A DNA stretch of 33,302 nucleotides from Nitrosomonas sp. (GCA_021582535.1 CP091134.1:1777088-1810389), one strand, 5' to 3'. Shown: positions 1 to 7,476, counted from the stretch's first letter. Numbers and translations: made by a program. Notes: generated from the sequence alone by a model not told the origin.

Positions 1-126
1 TTGATTCTTTGGGAATGCTCGTATATACATCCATTCTTCTCTCCGGATAACGATCAGTTACTACAACGTGCTATGAACGGCATTAATCGATTTGAGTATA
101 AATGCCGTGACAGCCGGTTCCGGTAA
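1..126 (+). CDS. Possible C-terminal tail of a gene entering from upstream (unrecognised)
   Basis: Frame 1 is open from the first base to a TAA at 124-126, giving 41 codons without an in-frame start that must be used. The residues (for example SPDNDQLLQRAMNGINRFEY) look protein-like, with a helix-type stretch, and the other two plus frames close sooner. A run of this length can occur by chance and I do not recognise a family, so this is only a candidate tail of a plus-strand gene. Confidence 0.22.
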   Translation: MILWECSYIHPFFSPDNDQLLQRAMNGINRFEYKCRDSRFR

Positions 127-431
127 AATTACCGCCACGTCTTATTGGGTCTACATTCTATTAAATCATGAAAAAACAAGGAAAATCGGCCTTAATTCAG
201 ATAACCCACTTGAAATAAAGTTCAGCCGTGAAATGACATGCCCCATTGGCCCTGTAGTATTGCTTTCAGCCTTACAGCATAACGGATCTATGCTCATTAG
301 CAGAAGCTGAAATGCTTGCTGAAAACGCAAAGAAGCGGGCATTTTATAGCGTTGCTACCGTTTTTCCATTAATAATCGATACGATACACTGCGCATATTG
401 ATTCAAATTCTCTACTTGCGGAGCGTATTTT
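127..431. other. Intergenic region before cheV
   Basis: No convincing gene is seen here. A 72-codon open frame (92-310) overlaps the possible upstream tail, has no ribosome binding site and an unconvincing composition. A short palindrome GGTAAAATTACC lies at 122-133. The stretch just before 432 is AT-rich and should hold the cheV promoter, but no clean -35/-10 pair could be assigned. Confidence 0.5.
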
Positions 432-1382
432 ATGAACACAGCATTGCACGAAATTGACGAACGCACCAACTTGACTACCAATAATAAGTTTGAACTGTTG
501 CTGTTCAGATTGGGTGAAGCCTCCAATAACAGCCAGCGGGAATTATTCGGCATCAATGTATTCAAAATTCGTGAAATCCTGGTCATGCCCGCCATCACCG
601 AAATCGCCAATGCCCCCCCTGATGTGATGGGCGTAGCCAATGTTCGCGGTCAAGTGATTACCGTGATCAATCTGCCTAAAGTTGCCGGTTGCACGCCGAA
701 AAAGGGGCTCCCGATCATGCTGGTGACTGAGTATGCACGCTCAACTCAGGCTTTCGCCGTCGAAGAAGTCAGTGAAATTGTGCGCTTGGAGTGGAATCAA
801 GTGATCGCCGCGGAAGGTAAAGGCGGTAAACTGGTCACCAGTATTGCCCGTATCGACGGTAACACGGAAAACTCACGGTTGGCACAAGTATTGGATGTTG
901 AGCAAATATTACGCGATGTGCTCCCTGCGCAGATTGCAGAAATCTCACTCAATAAAATCGGCCCCGAGATCAAATTGCCCGATGGAAAAGTCATCCTGGC
1001 TGCCGACGATTCGCCACTGGCGCGCAGTATGGTTGAGAATGAACTCAAAGCGCTCAATATTCCTTATGTCATGACCAAAACCGGACTGGAAGCCTGGAAT
1101 CGCATTCAAGCCATGTCGGAGGCAGCCGCAACCGAAGGTAAGACGATTCAGGATAAAGTGGCTTTAGTCCTGACCGATCTGGAAATGCCGGAAATGGATG
1201 GCTTCACACTGACCCGCAACATCAAGAGCGATCAACGTTTTAAATCAATCCCGGTCGTGATTCATTCTTCATTAACGGGCGAAACCAATGAAAAACACGT
1301 CAAATCGGTCGGCGCTGATGCTTATATCGCTAAATTTGTCGCGGAGGAATTAGCGGAAACAATCCGCAAAGCTTTGCAGTAA
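432..1382 (+). CDS. cheV: CheV-type chemotaxis coupling protein (CheW domain + receiver domain)
   Basis: This 316-residue protein couples chemoreceptors to the histidine kinase CheA and carries its own phosphorylatable switch. An N-terminal CheW-like domain spans about residues 18-170 (NVFKIREIL, PDVMGVANVRGQVITVINLP). A CheY-like receiver follows at about 187-316, with the acidic pair D192/D193, the predicted phospho-acceptor D249 in the TDLEMPEMDG motif, a hydroxyl residue at S279/S280 and the conserved K301. The length matches the CheV family. GGAG lies at 420-423, 8 bases before the ATG, and supports this start. It stands alone with no other che gene in the window, so it probably serves the main chemosensory cluster elsewhere. 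CheV-type proteins are thought to adjust coupling or act as a phosphate sink; the receptor partner cannot be told from sequence. Confidence 0.93.
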   Translation: MNTALHEIDERTNLTTNNKFELLLFRLGEASNNSQRELFGINVFKIREILVMPAITEIANAPPDVMGVANVRGQVITVINLPKVAGCTPKKGLPIMLVTEYARSTQAFAVEEVSEIVRLEWNQVIAAEGKGGKLVTSIARIDGNTENSRLAQVLDVEQILRDVLPAQIAEISLNKIGPEIKLPDGKVILAADDSPLARSMVENELKALNIPYVMTKTGLEAWNRIQAMSEAAATEGKTIQDKVALVLTDLEMPEMDGFTLTRNIKSDQRFKSIPVVIHSSLTGETNEKHVKSVGADAYIAKFVAEELAETIRKALQ

Positions 1383-1415
1383 GCAGTATTTCCCGGCGAT
1401 CTGCTGTTAATTGAA

Positions 1416-1455
1416 AGGGTAAATACACTGAAATCATTATTCAGCATCTTACCCT
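1416..1455. terminator. Stem-loop between cheV and the convergent HAF-repeat gene
   Basis: AGGGTAA (1416-1422) pairs with TTACCCT (1449-1455), and inside it CTGAA pairs with TTCAG. There is no T-run directly after it on either strand, so it is a plausible but atypical transcription stop or an mRNA 3'-end stabiliser shared by the two converging genes. Confidence 0.35.
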
Positions 1456-1586
1456 CTCATGGCCGTGATAAATCTACAGCAAAGTGAACACGATAGAGAA
1501 TCACCCCTATCTATCGCGTTCAACTACCCACGATTGATTGTTTTAACCATTCAGCACATCAAAGCGCACCGGTAAATACTGGCCGG

Positions 1587-2753
1587 CTAAATGGTTTGTT
1601 GCCCGCGGCGCAACATGAAACCCAGTAATCCCAATCCTGCTAACAGCATGGCGTAAGTTGCGGGTTCTGGCACTGCAACGATGGGAGAAAGCAAGAATGC
1701 ACGCGAGCCACCGCCGGGTGCGCCTTCCAAATGTCCCCAACCGATGATCTGTCCGCGATTGTTGATGCCGACAGCCGAAAGCTCGCTCCATCCAGCCGCA
1801 ACGACCGGAGCAAGCAACGAAAGATCGGTTATTGTGCCTTCGCTATAGAGGAAAGCGCTGTGTATGCAATTGTCACAATAACTGTTTATTCCCCCCACGA
1901 CTTGCCCGATATCATTGACAGCATCCGCACGGCTGTGAATTGACGTACCTAGACCGGAGATATTTACGCCTCCTGCATCGGTGATAAATGCTTGAGCAGA
2001 TTGATAACCGATAAAGTCATCATAAAACCCGGAGAATCCAACGACCTGTCCTAAATTGTTAATCGCTCGCCCAATACTAATATTATCTGCCCCTCCGTTA
2101 AGGGTAGTTAAATCGGCCATTCCAATGCCGTTTGCTCCCGTTATAAAAGCATGCTGAACGGGCGCATCCGAAATGGAAGAAATTCCCGTTACTTGCCCTG
2201 AATCGTTGATGCTATAGGCGGTGCTGTAATCTCCGCTCAAAGTACCCAAATCGGTCATTCCTACGCCGTTCGGACCGGTGATGAACGCGTGATATGCGGC
2301 ATTACCCGCTGTCGAAGACACCCCGACGACTTGCCCAAAATTGTTCACACCATAAGCAATACTGTAATCTCCACCCAAGGTACCCAAATCAGACATCCCC
2401 ACACCATTCGGGCCGGTAATGAAAGCATGCATGTCGCCTGTATCCGTGAAGGAGTAACCGGCTACCTGCCCGGCATTATTGATATCCGAAGCATAGCTTC
2501 TGCCTCCGCCAAGGGTATCCAAATAGCTCATTCCTACCCCATTGACGCCGGTTATAAACGCACGATCCACTCCGTTTCCATTACCCACCACTTGACCGGA
2601 ATCGTTGATCGCTTGGGCAACACTGTATGTTCCGGCAAGAGTGCCCAGGCCCACAATTGACCATTCCGCACTTGCAATTGCCGGAATTGAAGCTGCCGAG
2701 ATTCCGGTGAACAAGACTGCAATGCATTTAAGTCTTGAAAGATTATTGCTCAT
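1587..2753 (-). CDS. Exported HAF-repeat protein with PEP-CTERM sorting signal
   Basis: This is a 388-residue secreted or surface protein. A signal peptide covers about residues 1-29 (cleavage predicted near IASA/EWS). The body is built of tandem repeats of about 45-50 residues: five copies begin AFIT (AFITGPNGVGMSDLGTLGG type) and each is followed by an INxxGQVVG turn; two further copies near the C-terminus are degenerate (SAFLY, RAFLL). These are HAF-type repeats, described in extracellular bacterial proteins and probably forming a beta-propeller-like fold. The tail has VPEPATYAMLLAGLGLLGF plus basic RR, the PEP-CTERM signal for processing by an exosortase. GGGGAA about 6 bases before the ATG supports the start. 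Its ligand or function is unknown; PEP-CTERM proteins generally go with exopolysaccharide and floc or biofilm formation. No exosortase gene lies in this window. Confidence 0.9.
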   Translation of the reverse strand: MSNNLSRLKCIAVLFTGISAASIPAIASAEWSIVGLGTLAGTYSVAQAINDSGQVVGNGNGVDRAFITGVNGVGMSYLDTLGGGRSYASDINNAGQVAGYSFTDTGDMHAFITGPNGVGMSDLGTLGGDYSIAYGVNNFGQVVGVSSTAGNAAYHAFITGPNGVGMTDLGTLSGDYSTAYSINDSGQVTGISSISDAPVQHAFITGANGIGMADLTTLNGGADNISIGRAINNLGQVVGFSGFYDDFIGYQSAQAFITDAGGVNISGLGTSIHSRADAVNDIGQVVGGINSYCDNCIHSAFLYSEGTITDLSLLAPVVAAGWSELSAVGINNRGQIIGWGHLEGAPGGGSRAFLLSPIVAVPEPATYAMLLAGLGLLGFMLRRGQQTI

Positions 2754-3276
2754 TATTATTCCCCTTGAGTAGATGTATTAACTTACAGTTGGGCCGACCA
2801 TCAAAATCAATGACTCTGTTAATTTTTCCTACAACTTCACCTGACGCAACAATTCGTGACCGAATCATTGCCCTAATTGACTTTGAGCTATGCCCCTTGA
2901 AATAGTAAGGTTCATTACTTTGAATAATAATATGGAATAGCGCCAGATTCACCCGCTATTTCTGAGCTTGTTGTACTCAACTTTACCCGGCAATCTGTTA
3001 AGAATGCATATTTTTTATTCAGAATGAGTAATTTATCATTCTTTTTTTCCTACATTTCAATTATCCGTATAACTCATAAAATAGTGTTGTTGTAGTACAA
3101 ATTAGTGGGAAATTACTAATATGTCTAATCTGCTTTGGCAAAACATGGATTAATAGGGGCGAAGAAATTCCCGGTGATTTTCCCGGTAATCGGCTAAACT
3201 AGCTAAGACTCAGAGCTCACGATTGCCGCAGTGAGCACATAAACAACCCGATTTCAACACGTAATGCGAAAGCTCC
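2754..3276. other. AT-rich intergenic region between divergent exported-protein genes
   Basis: About 520 bases with no supported gene. It must hold the promoters of the HAF-repeat gene (minus) and the DUF3617 gene (plus). Small inverted repeats are visible: ATTAGT/ACTAAT near 3103-3120 and GCTCAC/GTGAGC near 3216-3237. A 69-codon minus-strand frame (2743-2952) overlaps the HAF gene start and is not believed. No sigma-54 type -24/-12 pair was found with correct spacing. Confidence 0.5.
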
Positions 3277-3804
3277 ATGCATAAAATCCTACTTTCTGTC
3301 CTGGCTACTTTAGCGGTAGTAACTTCCAGCATGGCTCATCAGCACATCCGCCCGGGGTTATGGGAAATCACCACTCGCTCCGATCTGTTGGCGCTGGTGC
3401 CTCATATTCCTTCGGAGCAGATGCAGCAGCTGCACGACCTCGCCAGCCGCTATGGTTTTAAATTGCCAAAAATAGAAAACGGGGCAGCCGCAGCAAAAGT
3501 CTGCATCACTCCGGAAATGGCCAAACAAGAAATTCCTGTGTATTTTTATGAAAATCGTTCCGGTTGCACGGTACAGAATGCAACGCGCAAGGGTAACAAT
3601 TATCAGCTGGAACTCATTTGCTCAAACCAATATTTTCAGGGAAATGGCGTTGCACAAGGGACTTTCACCAGTCCGGAAAGCTTTTCAGGAAATACCGAAT
3701 TCGACAGTACCGTCGGCGGCACTCCGATGCACGCATCGGCAGAAACCCAAGGACGCTGGATTGGCGAACACTGTACTGCCGTCAATCCTTTAACCGCAAA
3801 GTAA
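3277..3804 (+). CDS. Exported DUF3617 family protein
   Basis: This 175-residue protein has a signal peptide of about 20 residues (ending SSMA before HQHIRPGLWE). The mature start RPGLWEITTRSDL is the hallmark of DUF3617 proteins, which are small exported proteins of proteobacteria with a conserved PGLWE motif and a few cysteines (here within VCITPEMA, SGCTVQN, LICSNQ and EHCTAV). Four mature-chain cysteines suggest two disulphides in the periplasm. The molecular function of the family is not established. The gene stands alone between PEP-CTERM genes that point towards or away from it, so there is no operon clue. The ATG at 3277 lacks a strong ribosome binding site, but the signal peptide begins there. 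Confidence 0.82.
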   Translation: MHKILLSVLATLAVVTSSMAHQHIRPGLWEITTRSDLLALVPHIPSEQMQQLHDLASRYGFKLPKIENGAAAAKVCITPEMAKQEIPVYFYENRSGCTVQNATRKGNNYQLELICSNQYFQGNGVAQGTFTSPESFSGNTEFDSTVGGTPMHASAETQGRWIGEHCTAVNPLTAK

Positions 3805-3831
3805 AACAGAAAATTCTATTCAGAAATTTGT

Positions 3832-3853
3832 AATGGCATGGTTACATGCCATT
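3832..3853. terminator. Perfect 9-bp stem-loop between convergent genes
   Basis: AATGGCATG and CATGCCATT form a perfect stem with the loop GTTA, between the stops of the DUF3617 gene (3804) and the convergent PEP-CTERM gene (3870). Position suggests a shared transcription stop, but no long T-run follows on either strand, so it may rather be an mRNA end-stabilising hairpin. Confidence 0.5.
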
Positions 3854-3869
3854 CACCAAGAGTATGGGT

Positions 3870-4502
3870 TTACAGTACCTGCAATGCAATGGCTTGTTTT
3901 CTGCGCTTTACGATGAAACCCAGCAAAATCAATCCGGATAGCAACATCGCATAGACTTGCGGTTCAGGGACCGGAGAAATAGGCATGTTAAACGCAGCAC
4001 CGCCAAAAATAGCGACATCACCCTTGGTTGAGCTGGGATTATGCAGGCCAAGTTGCACAATTCTTAACGAATGTACGGCGGAATCCAGTTCGGTAACCAC
4101 AAGAATTCTATTTCCTCCGCGGTACATATCATAGGTGCCGACATCAATACCATCCACAAAAAACTGCGCAAAGCCATCGTTATGATCTCCCGCCATAACA
4201 AAACCGACACTGTTGCTGGCTACCGAAAATGAAGTAGCCGCTTGACTGGTTCCAGGTATGCCAGCGGCTGAATCATCAAACAACCATAATTCCCGTATTC
4301 CGCGCCCGCCTGTCGGTCCATCACCGGTGACAGTCCAATCGATCCCGCCTTTTCCGGCATTTCTATATTCAATAACCGAATTTCCATGGATATTCAAAGG
4401 ATTTCCATTACGCTCGGTTGTAGTCAAAGAAATCCATTCTACGGAAAAAGCGGATACGTGCGAACTGAACAACAGCAGCGTGATTACAAAAATTCGTGTC
4501 AT
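3870..4502 (-). CDS. PEP-CTERM sorting domain protein, function unknown
   Basis: This is a 210-residue exported protein. The signal peptide is at about 1-18 (MTRIFVITLLLFSSHVSA). The middle (about 20-175) is a beta-rich domain that I cannot place in a named family, with the segments GKGGIDWTVTGDGPTGGRGI and FVMAGDHNDGFAQFFVDGIDVG; the latter resembles carbohydrate-binding-type beta sandwiches but that is only an impression. The C-terminus VPEPQVYAMLLSGLILLGF followed by KRRK is a PEP-CTERM signal, for exosortase-dependent handling at the outer surface. GGGAG seven bases before the ATG fixes the start. The second of three PEP-CTERM genes on the same strand, it is too widely spaced from the others to share an operon. 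Confidence 0.85.
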   Translation of the reverse strand: MTRIFVITLLLFSSHVSAFSVEWISLTTTERNGNPLNIHGNSVIEYRNAGKGGIDWTVTGDGPTGGRGIRELWLFDDSAAGIPGTSQAATSFSVASNSVGFVMAGDHNDGFAQFFVDGIDVGTYDMYRGGNRILVVTELDSAVHSLRIVQLGLHNPSSTKGDVAIFGGAAFNMPISPVPEPQVYAMLLSGLILLGFIVKRRKQAIALQVL

Positions 4503-5450
4503 TTTCTATCTCCCATAACAAACAATACAGCTCACTCAGTGGTCAGCACATCAAACTTGAAAGAATTACCGCTTTTCTGCAATAAAAGCTATAAGCTAAA
4601 TACCTAAAACTTTAACTTTATTTTAACCGCTCAAAGATACAGTATAGGTTTGTTATTTTATTAAAACCATAAGCAATTATTCCCTTTTTGCTAGGACATC
4701 CGTATCACCTGATCCAGTACATTTGTAATAATGCCAAAGCTATAATAAGGATTATTAACTCGATGTCTGAATTCAATTCCAAGAATACAGAGGGATTTTC
4801 CTGTTATTTCTGGAAATCAAAACAAAACTTGCCTGAACCAGGAAATCATACTGAATGAGCGAATTGTACCCATTTCGATGAATGCAATACCCGATTAGGT
4901 TAGTGTGAAACCTGAAAATTTGATTGAAACCTTGGGTATACTAATTTGCTCAATATGGGCAATCCATTTTATTTAGGCAGTGTCGCAGTCTAAGCAAGAT
5001 ACGAAAATTTGGAAAACTAAACTATCCTCTTTTTTAAATGAAAATTATCTTGGAATTAATTATATTTATTGTTGTTTTAAATATTTTCTTCAAAATATTT
5101 GCGGAAATACTTGGCGGCATGATTAAAACAGGCATTTAGATTTACTGATTGCTTGATCATATTGCTCAGACGCTTATCTGGCCACGGTATTGTAGATGTT
5201 AATAAAACGAGGTCATCGAATACGATGAACACTGGTGCGCCACTTCGGTAGAGAGTGAAGAGCCAATCGGGCTTCGTTAATGTGAGGACGGTGAGTGGGT
5301 AACTCCGGTGTCTGGCGTGTTTGACTATGCATGAACCAGAATTCGGCGGTATTCTGTCAACTGCGTTACACAATGGTGAAATAAAACAGCAAAACCGTCA
5401 GACCCACTTCGTTAGAAATTTCTGCTTCAACTTTAACAAACTATCTTAAC
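4503..5450. other. Long AT-rich intergenic region with one denser patch
   Basis: About 950 bases without a convincing gene. The first half (4503-5070) is strongly AT-rich and shows no coding pattern. Between about 5180 and 5390 the base composition rises to around half G+C and several frames lose stops, which suggests a decayed gene or mobile-element fragment (see the separate entry at 5077-5373). Confidence 0.5.
5077..5373 (-). other. Possible gene remnant or small unknown ORF
   Basis: A 98-codon minus-strand open frame covers a patch richer in G+C than its surroundings. The product has no recognisable motif, signal peptide or ribosome binding site. The plus-strand reading of the same patch is also protein-like but is interrupted by stops (a readable piece is TMHEPEFGGILSTALHNGE). 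The compositional change and short broken frames fit a degraded transferred gene or insertion-sequence remnant. I could not name a family. Confidence 0.25.
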
Positions 5451-5483
5451 AGCCTAGGCAATATAATTAATAAAACCTAGGCT
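5451..5483. terminator. Inverted repeat downstream of the DUF4114-like PEP-CTERM gene
   Basis: AGCCTAGG (5451-5458) and CCTAGGCT (5476-5483) form a perfect 8-bp stem with a 17-base AT-rich loop, just past the stop of the minus-strand gene at 5503. A short T-rich tract (TTTCTT) follows on the plus strand but not on the minus, so its orientation as a terminator is unclear. Confidence 0.4.
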
Positions 5484-5502
5484 TTCTTACAAATCCGAAA
5501 AA

Positions 5503-6066
5503 TCAGATTGATACTTTTTTACGGCGTATCATAAAACCCAATAATCCCAAACCAGCTAATAACATAGCATAAGTTTCTGGTTCTGGAACTGCAGCTACCG
5601 TGTTAGTAAATGAAAAACTTAAATCATTGTAATCAAAAGGCCCGCCGGAGAGATCCTCGAAACTAACTAAAGTAGTCCCTGGAAGCCAGTTTGATTCCAC
5701 ACGCGCATGCTCATATCCATCGAGATTACGGCTTCCTGGTCCTGTGAAAAAATCATCTCCGGTATTGTTAACATGCAAATTGAAAATTAACTCGGTTCCA
5801 GCAGCAAAAAAGCCCAAACTAACTTCGGTACCGACAGGGGTAGCGTGATTATTGAAAATGAAAGTAGAACCAAGATACAAATCGTTACTGAATGAAGCTG
5901 AATTACCTTCGTAAGTCGCTTTAATCTCGCCTCCGGTTGCAAAAACCTTTAAACCTTCTGTGCCGGGTGCAGCAATAGGAAAAGCTTGAGCGGACATGCT
6001 GATTGCGCCAGATGCGATTACTGCCGTAACTAACCGGGTGATTATCTGAGAAAGTGATTGAAACAT
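5503..6066 (-). CDS. PEP-CTERM protein with DUF4114-like domain
   Basis: This 187-residue exported protein starts at the ATG complementary to 6064-6066; AAGGAGAG just upstream is a strong ribosome binding site, so the longer frame reaching 6129 is not used. The signal peptide spans about residues 1-27 (hydrophobic VTAVIASGAISMS, then AQA). The C-terminal half contains VSFEDLSGGPFDYNDLSFSF, matching the FEDL-GG-D-NDL pattern of DUF4114, a domain of secreted proteins often thought to bind calcium or carbohydrate through its acidic loop. The end VPEPETYAMLLAGLGLLGF plus RRKK is a PEP-CTERM signal. It is the third such gene in 5 kb and its sorting signal is nearly identical to that of the HAF-repeat gene, so the same exosortase probably handles both. 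Confidence 0.88.
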   Translation of the reverse strand: MFQSLSQIITRLVTAVIASGAISMSAQAFPIAAPGTEGLKVFATGGEIKATYEGNSASFSNDLYLGSTFIFNNHATPVGTEVSLGFFAAGTELIFNLHVNNTGDDFFTGPGSRNLDGYEHARVESNWLPGTTLVSFEDLSGGPFDYNDLSFSFTNTVAAVPEPETYAMLLAGLGLLGFMIRRKKVSI

Positions 6067-6152
6067 AATACTCTCCTTATAGTATTTATTATCGTGATTG
6101 AGGAAATCATATTTTAGCATCTCTTCCATTGATTGTTATAGTTTTGTCCGCC

Positions 6153-6170
6153 GAATTAATCAGCGTTTCC
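6153..6170. repeat. Single copy of the MITE terminal repeat (degenerate)
   Basis: GAATTAATCAGCGTTTCC differs by one base from the right terminal repeat of the element at 22479-22621 (GAATTAATCAGCGCTTCC). No partner in inverse orientation is visible nearby, so this is a solo end or the remnant of an older insertion, upstream of the PEP-CTERM gene starting at 6066. Confidence 0.6.
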
Positions 6171-6210
6171 TTAACATATGCATTGTTTTTAAGCATATAA
6201 AAATGAAAAT

Positions 6211-6247
6211 AAAAAAGCCGGGGTTCTCAACCTTACAGAACACCGGC
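6211..6247 (-). terminator. Rho-independent terminator, minus strand
   Basis: Read on the minus strand, an 11-bp stem (GCCGGTGTTCT with AGAACCCCGGC, one mismatch, 9-base loop) is followed at once by TTTTTT and further T-rich sequence. This is a textbook intrinsic terminator. It lies 144 bases before the start of the PEP-CTERM gene at 6066 and 330 bases after the stop of the DUF2798 gene, so it ends either a long 3' UTR, a separate small RNA, or an upstream leader. Confidence 0.8.
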
Positions 6248-6290
6248 AAAATATAAGGAGTAAAACTATAATGAATACGACTGATAGGCT

Positions 6291-6324
6291 TTATTTCTTT
6301 GATCATTCCTGATCAAAGAAATAA
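6291..6324. repeat. Perfect 15-bp inverted repeat (hairpin)
   Basis: TTATTTCTTTGATCA (6291-6305) and TGATCAAAGAAATAA (6310-6324) are exact inverse complements separated by TTCC. The stem is AT-rich with no T-run next to it, so it is not a normal terminator. It could be the 5' hairpin of a small RNA, an operator for a dimeric regulator or a recombination relic. Confidence 0.75.
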
Positions 6325-6422
6325 GTATGACACAAAAATATACTTATTATTACACTTTAATAGGTTGCAGATTAATTCTAATGTATTCTCAGAAGATTTC
6401 ACTCAGCACTTGAACCAGTGCT

Positions 6423-6497
6423 ATAGCCATGATGCAATAACCTCAGGCCGATGAGTAAAGGACGCGCATCGTATCAAGCCAATACAACAATGGCTAT
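6423..6497. repeat. Nested inverted repeats between 6423 and 6497
   Basis: ATAGCCAT (6423-6430) and ATGGCTAT (6490-6497) are exact inverse complements, and inside them CGATG (6449-6453) pairs with CATCG (6467-6471). The element lies in the space after the DUF2798 gene. It may be a small miniature element or a structured 3' UTR; neither can be decided from one copy. Confidence 0.35.
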
Positions 6498-6577
6498 TGA
6501 GGAATCTATTGTTTTTAAATAAGGGAAATCATCAGATCTTGATGCGGCAAGATATGATCACATTAATCATATAAAGA

Positions 6578-6799
6578 TCAATGCAGTATTGACTCGACTA
6601 CACGCCGATACACCGGTGAAAGCAGCAACAACAGTGCAAAACCGATCGGAAAAGCAATACCCCATGAATACAGCCATTCTTCGACAAAAGCACCGGAAAA
6701 ACCAAGGTTCACTGCGGTGACAGTGGCCGAAACACAGCCGGTCATGGTCGCCGACATAATAAAACAATACAGGCAATGCGCTAGAAATTTTTGTTTCAT
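6578..6799 (-). CDS. DUF2798 family small inner-membrane protein
   Basis: This 73-residue protein has two predicted membrane helices, about residues 7-33 (CLYCFIMSATMTGCVSATVT) and 46-62 (WGIAFPIGFALLLLLSP), joined by a short loop with EEWLYSWG, and ends with a basic segment PVYRRVVES. The pattern helix-NLG-W-W-A(I/F)P-helix-P--RR is that of DUF2798, a family of small membrane proteins of unknown function. An overlapping frame at 6567-6776 is a shadow. No strong ribosome binding site is seen before the ATG. It stands upstream on the minus strand of the hairpin/terminator cluster, which may end its transcript. Confidence 0.78.
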   Translation of the reverse strand: MKQKFLAHCLYCFIMSATMTGCVSATVTAVNLGFSGAFVEEWLYSWGIAFPIGFALLLLLSPVYRRVVESILH

Positions 6800-6879
6800 G
6801 TCAGTTTATCCACTCATTCCGAATGTTCAGAACCATGTGCTGCGATAAAGTCTGTAAAATCACGTAAAAATATCATAAT

Positions 6880-7476
6880 TTAACCGCTATGGTTCTTCGT
6901 GGCACGTAAGTGACTGTTATAAATTTCCCCGCGGTAACTTTGTAACACTCTCATTGCCTCCGGACGCATCACCTCCCGCGTCACGTGAATACCATTTTGC
7001 CGCAACTCTGCTTCCCAGTTCGGCGAGCGTGGCCCTTCGTTAAAACCGATCGCTTGCGCATCCTCGGAATGCGCGCCGCAGACAAGTGCAGCAACACCGC
7101 TCCATAGCAACACGCCCAAACACTGGCAACACGGCTCCACGCTGGTTACCAGCTCAAATGAACCGTGCCCGGCCAGCTCGTAACTCCCCAGCAATTGCTC
7201 GGCTAAAGCGAGCGCCATGACTTCCGCATGCAGCAAAGAGGATTTTCCCGGCACAACCCAATTGACGCCGGGTGCAATGAGCTCATGCGTGCGCTGATCA
7301 AAAACAGCCGCGGCAAACGGTCCTCCGCCATGCTGCACGTTGGTGCGCGCCAGATTGATAACCAGCGCCATGCGCTGGTTTATTTCAGGAAAAGTCTGCG
7401 GGATAGCGGCAGCCCAAGTATTGAGCCAGTCCGGTATTGGCAGTTCGATGGCAGTCCAGTGTTTCACAACGCGCAT
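6880..7476 (-). CDS. Nucleoside deaminase (CMP/dCMP deaminase superfamily)
   Basis: This 198-residue zinc hydrolase belongs to the superfamily that includes guanine deaminase, cytosine deaminase and tRNA adenosine deaminase. The zinc and catalytic residues are present: H83 and E85 in LHAEVMAL, and C116/C119 in the EPCCQC motif, followed by GVAALVCGAHSEDA. There is an N-terminal extension of about 35 residues before the usual fold, and a specificity tail at about 150-198 (NGIHVTREVMRPEAMRVLQS). The extra sequence and lack of the TadA-type neighbourhood argue for a free base or nucleoside substrate (guanine deaminase-like) rather than tRNA, but the substrate is inferred only. The ATG lacks a good ribosome binding site. 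Confidence 0.85.
   Translation of the reverse strand: MRVVKHWTAIELPIPDWLNTWAAAIPQTFPEINQRMALVINLARTNVQHGGGPFAAAVFDQRTHELIAPGVNWVVPGKSSLLHAEVMALALAEQLLGSYELAGHGSFELVTSVEPCCQCLGVLLWSGVAALVCGAHSEDAQAIGFNEGPRSPNWEAELRQNGIHVTREVMRPEAMRVLQSYRGEIYNSHLRATKNHSG

Larger units (their letters stand above)
6211..6330 (-). ncRNA. Candidate small RNA or leader ending at the terminator
   Basis: On the minus strand a perfect 15-bp hairpin (6291-6324) is followed by about 43 unpaired bases and then by the terminator hairpin at 6211-6247. Hairpin, linker and terminator in about 115 bases resemble a small regulatory RNA. No clear promoter could be assigned. On the plus strand the same DNA shows AAGGAG and a 13-codon frame (MNTTDRLYFFDHS) whose stop lies in the hairpin loop, so a plus-strand leader peptide is the alternative reading. 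Confidence 0.25.

Noticed and set aside
92-310. 72-codon plus-strand open frame before cheV
   Set aside because: No ribosome binding site, no family likeness, and it overlaps the possible tail of an upstream gene in another frame.
1700-2680. Regular repeats that could be mistaken for a CRISPR array
   Set aside because: The repeats are in frame within a coding sequence and give HAF protein repeats; unit length and divergence do not fit CRISPR.
2743-2952. 69-codon minus-strand frame overlapping the HAF-repeat gene start
   Set aside because: It overlaps a gene with a strong ribosome binding site and signal peptide in another frame, and covers what must be its promoter.
2754-2960. Sigma-54 promoter for the PEP-CTERM genes
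   Set aside because: GC and GG/CC elements exist but never with the fixed spacing needed for -24/-12 boxes upstream of any of the three genes.
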